From Alphaproteobacteria bacterium (GTDB lineage: Bacteria > Pseudomonadota > Alphaproteobacteria > Micropepsales > Micropepsaceae), in assembly GCA_003158585.1 (NCBI GenBank), contig PMKE01000071.1, positions 114,895-178,894 of the forward strand: a stretch of DNA of 64,000 nt, in the 5' to 3' direction. How positions within the stretch are numbered: position 1 is the stretch's first letter; each line of letters opens with the position of its first letter. The position numbers and the translations under genes are program-made. This document shows positions 56,329 to 64,000 of this stretch, one piece after another. The notes beneath the pieces were generated by a model, which was given only the letters and a program-made list of their open reading frames with translations, searched no databases and was not told the DNA's origin.

Positions 56329-57435
56329 TTAGGCAGCATGTGAGATCAAGCGCAAGAGCGCAGCTTTGCGTCCCGGCGGCAAGTCCGGTTCGGTCCACAA
56401 CGACTCCAGGTCGCCGTCAAGCAACACCTTGGCCGCTGCCGCGGCCCGTGCAAACCGGTGCGGCACGATCCCGGCATCAAGTACCAGGCGCATCGTTCCG
56501 ATCAACCGGTCGTTCCAGCCCAGTTTGCGCACCGGGTCCCGGATGACGCGCTCCACGGCATCCTGCAGCCACGGATTGACCATCCGCTCCAGCAAGTCGC
56601 GGGCATAGAATTCGAAGCCCTTTGCGGTGAACAGAGCATCGACGCCGGCATGCTTGGCGATCAGCGCGCGGCCGGATTCCTCGATGAAGGCCTCGCCGGC
56701 ATAGCGCTGCAGCTCTGCACTCGCCTCGGAGACGAACCGGCACCCCTCTTCGTGGGCAAGAAAGCCCAGGAGAGCGTGAACGGCGTTGTGGCCATAGAGT
56801 TTGGCTTCCTCGAAGGGAAGCAGATCGGGCTTTTCCTCGAAGACTTCGATGCCCCGGCGAAATCCCTCCAGCGCGATCTGCGACACCAGGATGCGGTTGA
56901 ATTCCTCCACCAGGAATTCCCGCGAAGCGCCGCTGCCGATGACGCCGCTCATCTTGCCGATCACGGTATTGAGGAATTGGAACCCTGAACGATTGCTGCC
57001 CACCTTGGCTTCGAGGATCTCGGCGGCCTGGTTATGGTTCTCCGCCGCGTAGAGCACACCGGGATCCTTGCGGCGCGCCAGACCGTCGGAAAGGATGGCC
57101 GCGACGGATGCAGAACCTTTGTCGTAGAAGTCTACGCTCGGCAGCGCGGTTGCCATCTCGTGCGCTTCCGCTACGGCATCGACCAGCAGCTTGCGGTCCG
57201 CAGGATCGTTGGGGTTTAGGACCTCCACCCCGGCGATTTCGTGGGTGACAAGGCCGGTGCGCGTTGCAACCTTGATCTGATAACGGCCACCAGTGCCGCG
57301 TAATGCCTTGACGACCTCGGGAACGACCTCGGCCACGACAAGCCGGTCGAAATTGCCCGAGCGGTGCGCTTCGTAGAGAAACAGGCCGCCCTGAATCGCG
57401 CCGAAGCCGAAGCCGACAAATGTGTGCTTAGACAT
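56329..57435 (-). CDS. Mannitol dehydrogenase family protein (mannitol-1-phosphate 5-dehydrogenase-like)
   Basis: 'TFVGFGFGAIQGGLFLYEAHRSGNFDRLVVAEVVPEVV', 'KLYGHNAVHALLGFLA'. Confidence 0.85.
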   Translation of the reverse strand: MSKHTFVGFGFGAIQGGLFLYEAHRSGNFDRLVVAEVVPEVVKALRGTGGRYQIKVATRTGLVTHEIAGVEVLNPNDPADRKLLVDAVAEAHEMATALPSVDFYDKGSASVAAILSDGLARRKDPGVLYAAENHNQAAEILEAKVGSNRSGFQFLNTVIGKMSGVIGSGASREFLVEEFNRILVSQIALEGFRRGIEVFEEKPDLLPFEEAKLYGHNAVHALLGFLAHEEGCRFVSEASAELQRYAGEAFIEESGRALIAKHAGVDALFTAKGFEFYARDLLERMVNPWLQDAVERVIRDPVRKLGWNDRLIGTMRLVLDAGIVPHRFARAAAAAKVLLDGDLESLWTEPDLPPGRKAALLRLISHAA

Positions 57436-58678
57436 GGCTGCGCACAAAATCCTGTTCCTCGCGCCCCGTCCAGCCCTTCGCTTCGACAAGTTCCGTATGA
57501 CGAATATGCGGATATAGGACGATCTTGCCGTCGGTTTCCGTGTTCTTGACCATCTCGAGGGCTCGCGGGAGCTGATCGAGGCTGCCCACCATCGTCATGT
57601 GGTGGCCGACATCGAGTTCGCCGGCGGCAATCATACGGAGAGTCTCGGCGATATCCGCAGGCGTCCCGCCGCTAGAGCCGCAGATGCGGATGTCGTCGTA
57701 ATGAACCCTAAGGGTATCCAGATCGATGAGGTGTTCGCCTTTCTTCAATCCGCCGAACAGGTTCAGGACCCCGCCTTTCGCCAGCCATTGTTGGGCTTGT
57801 GTTTGGAGCGTCCTGTTGGCGACTGCAACGATAATATCGTCGGCGCCGCGCCCTTCGCTGACTTCGCTCAGTAATTTGAGGCTGTCCGGTGAAAGCACTG
57901 TGTGGAGCTTGCAGCCGATCGCAGCGGCGCGGCTTGGCAGTTCGCGCCGCACCCAATCGAGACGGCCGTCCATGACATCGACGACGACAAGATGCCGCGG
58001 CCTGTAGCGGAGCGCGGCTTCCGCATGCATGCGCCCCATCGGTCCTGCTCCGACGATCATCGTCACGCCGCCCGGGAGCAGCCCGAGCTTCGGCGTGCGC
58101 GGCGCGCCGGGGTATTCGTGATGGATATGGATATGGCGGTCCTGCGCAGAGATCGCACACGATATCGGCTCGGCAAGCGCAGCCGCGAAGTACGGCATCT
58201 TTTCGTCGGGGACCGGCAGCAGACAGTTCGCCGCAATCACTTCCTCGGGCACCAGTTGGTACTGCGCCAGATGTCCCGGAAGCGTATAGCCCACCGCAAC
58301 CTTCGACATGCCCTCGCCGCCATTGCGGTAGCGCTCGCGATGATTGATCGGTGCGTGATCTACGGCCGGCTGAATGCAGTAGCGCTGACCGACCGAAAAG
58401 CGGTCCTTCAGCTTGGCGCCGACCTTGGCGATGGTGATGCACCCTTCATCGCCGAGCTGAATGGGATAGCGCGCAAGATCCCAGCCGTTGAGGAAGGTGT
58501 GCTCGCTCCCCTGCGCGAGCACCTTGAGATTTGACGAGCAGACACCTGCCGCATCCACACGCGCGAGAAGCTGATTCTCGTTCGGCTCCGGAACCGGAAC
58601 GCGCTCGACACGCAGGTTCTCGAACCCAACGCCATGAAGGCGTACCGCCATCATTTCCCTCGGTATAGCGATGGCCAC
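57428..58678 (-). CDS. Zinc-dependent alcohol dehydrogenase family (L-sorbose-1-phosphate reductase-like)
   Basis: 'DAAGVCSSNLKVLAQGSEHTFLNGWDLARYPIQLGDEGCI', 'GGVTMIVGAGPMGRMHAEAAL'; ~416 aa. Confidence 0.8.
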   Translation of the reverse strand: MAIAIPREMMAVRLHGVGFENLRVERVPVPEPNENQLLARVDAAGVCSSNLKVLAQGSEHTFLNGWDLARYPIQLGDEGCITIAKVGAKLKDRFSVGQRYCIQPAVDHAPINHRERYRNGGEGMSKVAVGYTLPGHLAQYQLVPEEVIAANCLLPVPDEKMPYFAAALAEPISCAISAQDRHIHIHHEYPGAPRTPKLGLLPGGVTMIVGAGPMGRMHAEAALRYRPRHLVVVDVMDGRLDWVRRELPSRAAAIGCKLHTVLSPDSLKLLSEVSEGRGADDIIVAVANRTLQTQAQQWLAKGGVLNLFGGLKKGEHLIDLDTLRVHYDDIRICGSSGGTPADIAETLRMIAAGELDVGHHMTMVGSLDQLPRALEMVKNTETDGKIVLYPHIRHTELVEAKGWTGREEQDFVRSHV

Positions 58679-58681
58679 GGG

Positions 58682-60067
58682 TCAGTTCCTTTTTAGCGGC
58701 GCAGCGTGGATGCAGCTGCCGTGGACGGCGTGTGCCGCTTCCATCCAGGCCTCGTTGAAGGTCGGATGTGCCAGGATGGTGCGGCCGAACTCCTCTGCCG
58801 TCAATTCGGCGCGGATGGCCGTCGTGGCGGTGGCGATCAACTCGGTGGCATGCGCGCCGACCACGGTGGCACCGATCAGCTGATCGGTCCGCGAGTCGGC
58901 GATCCACTTCACGAAGCCGCCGATTTCGCCCGCGGCCATCGCCTTGCCGAGTGCGGCAAAGCGGAACTTGCCGGTTTTGACGGCGCGCCCGGCCTTCTTC
59001 GCTTCATCTTCGGTGAGACCGACAGCACCGATCTCGGGCGAGGTGAAGATCACGCTCGGCACCAGCATCTCATGCTTCTTCGGTTTGCCACCCACGGCGT
59101 TCTCGGCGGCCGTGATCGCTTGGCTCGTGGCATAGTGGGCGAGCTGGACCTTTCCCGTCACATCGCCGATGGCGAAGATCGTTGCAACCTTGGTCCGGCA
59201 ATAGTCGTCTGCTTCGATGAAACCCCGTTGGGTCGGCGCAAGGCCCGCCGCTTCGATATTCAGTCCTTCCGTCACCGGCTTGCGGCCGATGGAGCAGAGC
59301 AGCATCTCGGCTTCCACGGTCTCGGAGCCGATCTTGGCACGCACACCGTTCTTGTCGGCGGCAACGTCCGATAGCGCCGTGCCGGTCATGATGCGGATGC
59401 CGAGTTTCTTCTCCATGTGACCGCGCACTTCGCGGCGCACGTCGACATCGGCCGGCGCCAGGATATCGTCCAGCAGTTCGACGATCGTCACCTTGACACC
59501 CAACATCGCCGCCATGCAGGCGAGTTCGCAGCCGATATAGCCGCCGCCGAGCACGATCAGGCTGGCGGGCAGCTTCTCCAAATCGAGGAAGCCGCGGCTT
59601 TCCACGACGCGCGGATGCTTGGGCAAAAAGCCCGGCATCGTCGAGGTCGAACCGGTGGCAATGATCACCTTCTTGGCGCCGACGACCGTGCCGTCGCCGA
59701 TCGCGATGGTGCCCCGATCCTTGAACGAAGCCGTGCCCGCGAACTGCTTGACGGCATTTGCCGTCAGAAGCTGTTTTATGCCGGCGTTCAGCTGCGCCAC
59801 GACTTTGTTCTTGTGCGCGACCATGCCCGCGTAGTTCACGCTGGCGCCCGTCACCGAAATCCCGATGCTTTCGGCGTGCTTGAGCCTGTCGAAGGTCTCG
59901 GCCGCAGCGATCAATGCCTTGGTGGGAATGCAACCCCAGTTGAGGCAGGTCCCGCCGAGCCGTTCCTTTTCGACGATGGCAACGGAGGCGCCGAGTTGAG
60001 CGGCACGGATGGCGGCGGGATAGCCGCCGGGACCGGCCCCGATGACGACTACGTCAAAAACTTCCAT
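58682..60067 (-). CDS. lpdA: Dihydrolipoyl dehydrogenase (E3)
   Basis: 'VVVIGAGPGGYPAAIRAAQLG', 'GGTCLNWGCIPTKALI', 'HAVHGSCIH'. Confidence 0.96.
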   Translation of the reverse strand: MEVFDVVVIGAGPGGYPAAIRAAQLGASVAIVEKERLGGTCLNWGCIPTKALIAAAETFDRLKHAESIGISVTGASVNYAGMVAHKNKVVAQLNAGIKQLLTANAVKQFAGTASFKDRGTIAIGDGTVVGAKKVIIATGSTSTMPGFLPKHPRVVESRGFLDLEKLPASLIVLGGGYIGCELACMAAMLGVKVTIVELLDDILAPADVDVRREVRGHMEKKLGIRIMTGTALSDVAADKNGVRAKIGSETVEAEMLLCSIGRKPVTEGLNIEAAGLAPTQRGFIEADDYCRTKVATIFAIGDVTGKVQLAHYATSQAITAAENAVGGKPKKHEMLVPSVIFTSPEIGAVGLTEDEAKKAGRAVKTGKFRFAALGKAMAAGEIGGFVKWIADSRTDQLIGATVVGAHATELIATATTAIRAELTAEEFGRTILAHPTFNEAWMEAAHAVHGSCIHAAPLKRN

Positions 60068-61377
60068 GTTTCGGAGTCCTCAAGTCTCTTCTTGACGGCA
60101 TTGATGAAACGCGCGGCCATGGCGCCGTCGATCAAACGGTGATCCGACGACACGGTCATCTTCATCATCGGGCGGATGACGATCTCGTCGCCCCGCACCA
60201 CCGGCTTCTTGACGACGGCGCCCACCGCCAGAATGCCGGCTTCGCCCAGGTTGATGATGGCTGCGAAATTCTCCACATCCAGCATGCCCAGGTTGGAGAT
60301 GGTGAAGGTGGAACCGCTGAGCTCGTCCGGTCCCAGCTTGCCGGCGCGCGCCTTGACGGCAAGGTCGGCCGCTCGGGCGCCGAGTTCGGCGAGCGTCAGC
60401 TCGTCGGCGTTGCGGATCACCGGCACCACCAGGCCTTCGTCCAGCGACACGGCGATGCCCAGATGCACGCGGCTCTTCCAGCGCAGCACCTTGCCGTCGG
60501 TCGTGGAGTTGAAGTTGGGGAAGTCCTTCAGCGACGCCACGGTAGCATAGGAGATGAAGTCGTTGAACGACACCTTGTTGCCCGCCGCCTTCATCTGCTC
60601 GCGGGCGGCAATGACTTCGCCCATGTCCACCGAGACCGACGCGTACCAGTGCGGCGCGGTGGCCATGCTGGTCGTCAGACGTTCGGCGATGACCTGGCGC
60701 ATCTTCGGCATCGCCACCGGCTTTTCGGCTACGGCACGCTCGACTTCAGCCACACCGATGCGTCCATCCGTGGCGGGAATGGCCAGCAAATCCAGCCCCT
60801 CCTTGACGGCAAGGGCCTTGGCGGCGGGCGATATCCGCAATGCATCATAACCGCGGGAGGCCAGATAAGCCATTACGTCTTTCTCGACGATGCGCCCGGC
60901 CGGCCCCGTGCCGTTGATCGGCTTGGGATCGATGACGGAGGCGCGCGCCAGCGCCGCGGCGCGCGGGCTGATGCGGAAAATCTGCGCCGGCTGTTCGATT
61001 GGGAGCACCGGCCCTGGAGCCGCCGCCGGCGTTGCGGCCGACGGCCGCTCGGGGAGGCGTGAAACGGCCGCCTGGGAGGGGACAGCCTGTTTCGCTGATG
61101 AGCGGACCTCCAGGGCCGGCACTTCTGGTACGGCTTCGCCGGGCGCTCCCAGAAATCCGACGATGCTCTGCACAGGAACGCCGATCCCGACCTTGGTCAC
61201 GATCTTGAGCAGCGTGCCTTCTTCAAAACTCTCGACTTCCATCACCGACTTGTCGGTCTCGACGGCGAACAGCATGTCGCCCTTGGCGACCTTGTCGCCT
61301 TCCTTCTTGAACCACTCGACGATGGTGCTCTCTTCGGTCATCTGACCGAATTTCGGCATGATGATTGGCGTTACCAT
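60049..61377 (-). CDS. Dihydrolipoamide acyltransferase (E2) of 2-oxoacid dehydrogenase complex
   Basis: Lipoyl domain 'FAVETDKSVMEVESFEEGTLL'; PSBD; catalytic 'VSSDHRLIDGAMAARFI'. Confidence 0.96.
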   Translation of the reverse strand: MVTPIIMPKFGQMTEESTIVEWFKKEGDKVAKGDMLFAVETDKSVMEVESFEEGTLLKIVTKVGIGVPVQSIVGFLGAPGEAVPEVPALEVRSSAKQAVPSQAAVSRLPERPSAATPAAAPGPVLPIEQPAQIFRISPRAAALARASVIDPKPINGTGPAGRIVEKDVMAYLASRGYDALRISPAAKALAVKEGLDLLAIPATDGRIGVAEVERAVAEKPVAMPKMRQVIAERLTTSMATAPHWYASVSVDMGEVIAAREQMKAAGNKVSFNDFISYATVASLKDFPNFNSTTDGKVLRWKSRVHLGIAVSLDEGLVVPVIRNADELTLAELGARAADLAVKARAGKLGPDELSGSTFTISNLGMLDVENFAAIINLGEAGILAVGAVVKKPVVRGDEIVIRPMMKMTVSSDHRLIDGAMAARFINAVKKRLEDSETWKFLT

Positions 61378-61384
61378 GGGCGGC

Positions 61385-63682
61385 CTACAGGATGGAATTC
61401 GCGGCTGCGACGAGATCGTTCACGCCCGGAAGAAAAGCTGCTTCGAGCACGTGCGATTGCGGCGAGATTCCATTCTTCGCGCCCACGCGAATGACGGGCG
61501 CGTCGAGGTAGTCGAATGCCAGCTGCTGGATGGTGGAAGCGATCTCGCCGGTGAAGCTGCCCATATGAACAGCGACACTGGCCACCACGCAGCGGCCCGT
61601 TTTCTGAACGGAGCGCAGCACCGTGTCGATATCCAGCGGAACCAAGCTGCGCAGGTCGATCACCTCGGCGGATACACCGCGCTCGGCCAGCTTGCCGGCG
61701 GCCTTCAGACAGTCGTGTACCAGCGGGCCCCAGCTCACAAAGGTGATATCGCTGCCCTCGCGTTTGACGTCCGCCACGCCGAGCGGGACCAAATGATCGC
61801 CCTCCGGCACAGGGCCCTTCATGCTGTAAAGGACTTGCGATTCGACAAAGAGCACCGGATTGTTGTCCCGGATCGCCACCTTGAGCATTCCTTTGGCGTC
61901 TGCCGGCGTGGTCGGATAGATCACGTAAAGACCAGGCATATGGCAGAAGATCGACTCGAGGGTCTGCGAGTGCTGGCCGCCATAGCCCTTGCCGCCGCCG
62001 GCCGAAGCGCGGATTACCAGCGGAACCTCGGTCTGGGCACCGCTCATGTAATGCCATTTGGCAGCCTGATTGCTGATCTGGTCGGAGGACATCAGCGCAA
62101 AGTCGAAATACATCAACTCCACGACGGGCCTGAGGCCTTTCATCGCTGCACCGCATGCGACGCCGCAGAGGCAGGCTTCGCTGATGGGCGTGTTGAACAC
62201 CCGGTCGCGGCCGAAGGCCTCGATCAGTCCCTTGGTCACTTTGAAGGCGCCGCCGTAATCGGCGACGTCCTCGCCGTAGAACACCACGCGTCTGTCGCGC
62301 ACCATTTCCTCGGCCAGGGCTTCGCGGATCGCATCCTTGTAGGTGATCTCTCCGCCCACCCGTTTCGCCTCGGGCACCGGCTCAAACAGCTCGGCTTTTG
62401 CGAATTCCGGCGGAACAACCTCGCTGGTGGTATCCGTGTACATGAAAGTAAGGACGTCTTTGGCATCCGGATCGGCGGATTCGGCCGCACGCTGCGCCGC
62501 TTTTGCGTTGCGCTCGGCGACGCGCCGTTCCACCGCGGCAATCCCGGATAGATCCAGCACGCCCGTATCGAGCAGCTCTTTCTTGTAGGCCTCTATGGCA
62601 TCGATCGCCTTCCAGGCGGCTTCTTCCTCACGCGTGCGATACTCGTTGCGCGGATCGCTCAGCGAGTGACCCCAGTAACGATAGCAATCGATGTCCAGCA
62701 GAACGGGCCCTTTTCCTTCGCGACAGAGCTTTGCCGCGCGCAACACCGCGTCACGTGCCGCCAGAACGTTCATGCCGTTTACGACCTCGGCATGCATCAG
62801 ATTATTGGCAAAGCCCGCCGCCCGCTGCGCCAGACGCCGCACGCCGGTTACTTCGTCGTCCGTGCGCCCGGTCATGCCGTAATGGTTGTTCAGGACCAGG
62901 AATATGATAGGCAGACCGAACGGATGGTTTTTGGCGTAGTGGTTCGTGAACTGCGATTGGGCAGCAAAATTCAGCGACTCCAGCACCACACCGTTGGCGT
63001 AGGCCCCGTCACCGGCGAAGCAGCAAACAACGCCATCCTGTTCAAAGAACCGGTTGGCGAAAGCAGCCCCGGTGGCGATCGGCACGCCGCCGCCCACAAT
63101 GGCATTGGCACCCAGATGACCGACCGTGAAGTCCGCGATGTGCATGGAACCGCCGCGGCCCCGGCAGTAGCCGTCGTCTTTACCGAACAGCTCGCAAATG
63201 GTGCGGTAAAGATGCTCTTCCAGCGCCGCTTCTATCAGTTCCTCGCGGCTTTGGGATTTGCACCGCGGCACGCGCGCTTTCAGCTGTTCGTCTGTCATTT
63301 GGCGGATAGCGACCGTGCCTTTGGCCAGGCTTTCCCCGTGACCGCGATGCGTACTCGTGATGTTGTCCTGCAAAAGCAGCCCCGCGCAGGCGCCCGCCGC
63401 GGTTCCTTCCTGCCCCACGGAGACGTGCGTCGGTCCGCGGTAATCGAAGTTGCGGATCGGCTCATAGGCGCCCGAGCGCAACTTGACGATCATCTCTTCG
63501 AATTCCCGGATGACCAGCATGTCTTCCAGCAGCGCAATCGCTTCCGCCGGACCGATCGACTTGGACTTCAATTCGGACTTGAGGCTTCCGGAATAGCGAT
63601 AGGCAGGAATTCTGCCGCAATCGATCTCAAACGGCTCGAACTGCGGGCGTAGGTCACTAAGATGAATTTGTGCTGAGGACAT
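61385..63682 (-). CDS. Fused alpha-beta E1 subunit of 2-oxoacid (pyruvate/acetoin-type) dehydrogenase
   Basis: 765 aa; E1-alpha 'GRGGSMHIADFTVGHLGANAIVGGGVPIATGAAFA', then E1-beta 'YKDAIREALAEEMVRDRRVVFYGEDVADYGGAFKVTKGL'. Confidence 0.95.
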   Translation of the reverse strand: MSSAQIHLSDLRPQFEPFEIDCGRIPAYRYSGSLKSELKSKSIGPAEAIALLEDMLVIREFEEMIVKLRSGAYEPIRNFDYRGPTHVSVGQEGTAAGACAGLLLQDNITSTHRGHGESLAKGTVAIRQMTDEQLKARVPRCKSQSREELIEAALEEHLYRTICELFGKDDGYCRGRGGSMHIADFTVGHLGANAIVGGGVPIATGAAFANRFFEQDGVVCCFAGDGAYANGVVLESLNFAAQSQFTNHYAKNHPFGLPIIFLVLNNHYGMTGRTDDEVTGVRRLAQRAAGFANNLMHAEVVNGMNVLAARDAVLRAAKLCREGKGPVLLDIDCYRYWGHSLSDPRNEYRTREEEAAWKAIDAIEAYKKELLDTGVLDLSGIAAVERRVAERNAKAAQRAAESADPDAKDVLTFMYTDTTSEVVPPEFAKAELFEPVPEAKRVGGEITYKDAIREALAEEMVRDRRVVFYGEDVADYGGAFKVTKGLIEAFGRDRVFNTPISEACLCGVACGAAMKGLRPVVELMYFDFALMSSDQISNQAAKWHYMSGAQTEVPLVIRASAGGGKGYGGQHSQTLESIFCHMPGLYVIYPTTPADAKGMLKVAIRDNNPVLFVESQVLYSMKGPVPEGDHLVPLGVADVKREGSDITFVSWGPLVHDCLKAAGKLAERGVSAEVIDLRSLVPLDIDTVLRSVQKTGRCVVASVAVHMGSFTGEIASTIQQLAFDYLDAPVIRVGAKNGISPQSHVLEAAFLPGVNDLVAAANSIL

Positions 63683-63755
63683 CGATTTGTTCCGTTCTGC
63701 TACAATGCGTCCTTCGGACGTGTTTCCGATTGATGGCCTGATTGATGGTCGGCAA

Positions 63756-64000
63756 TCAGACTCGGACCGTCAAAGCAGCGCGCCTTTTTTGTTCGATTGC
63801 GACGAGCAGGCTTTCTGCCGCGCTCTTGAAGCGCGCCAAGCCGTCCGCCAGAAGTTCGGCAGTGGCCTGATCGAGCGAAATCCCGCATTGCTCGAGCGAT
63901 GCGAGTTGCGCGCCGGCCTCCGCCAAGCCCGTCTCCAGCCGCAGACCGGGCTTGCCGTGGTCCCGATAGGCTTCGAGGGTATCCGGCGGCATGGTGTTGA
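63756..64000 (-). CDS. Transaldolase, C-terminal part (truncated by window edge)
   Basis: 'NTMPPDTLEAYRDHGKPGLRLETGLAEAGAQLASLEQCGISLDQATAELLADGLARFKSAAESLLVAIEQKR'; open reading frame continues beyond 64000. Confidence 0.75.
   Translation of the reverse strand, partial: NTMPPDTLEAYRDHGKPGLRLETGLAEAGAQLASLEQCGISLDQATAELLADGLARFKSAAESLLVAIEQKRRAALTVRV

Overview
High-GC, alphaproteobacterial-type chromosome segment. From left to right: (1) a surface-sugar or flagellin-glycosylation locus (0-10.3 kb: ATP-grasp, SDR, split transketolase, C-methyltransferase-like protein, sulfotransferase, NeuB-like synthase, SpsF-PseG fusion, TPR-glycosyltransferase resembling FlmG). (2) A beta-propeller, flagellin-associated-like protein behind two perfect CtrA-type boxes. 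(3) Flagellar genes in two blocks (flgN-like/flgJ-N/flgI at 13.4-15.3 kb; motE/DUF6468/fliM/fliL/flgF/flgG/flgA/flgH at 25.9-31.6 kb), with candidate sigma-54 promoters before flgI and flgF. (4) Housekeeping genes (gpmA, envC-like, ctpA-like, YibQ-like deacetylase, rppH, dksA, initiator tRNA-fMet). (5) A small low-GC accessory patch (20.8-22.6 kb) with a truncated AHH-like toxin C-terminus overlapping, by ATGA, a probable immunity gene. (6) An envelope glycosyltransferase region (32.8-43.2 kb) including a GH18-CE4-GT2 fusion and a CFA synthase. (7) An SMP-30 protein and an RquA-like (rhodoquinone biosynthesis) methyltransferase. (8) A long minus-strand catabolic island (45.3 kb to the end): PocR-AraC regulator, isomerases, kinases, aldolases, sugar-phosphate dehydrogenases and a 2-oxoacid dehydrogenase complex with fused E1, probably for an unidentified ketose, polyol or unusual sugar. 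All family calls come from reading motifs and overall sequence resemblance; no database search was run.
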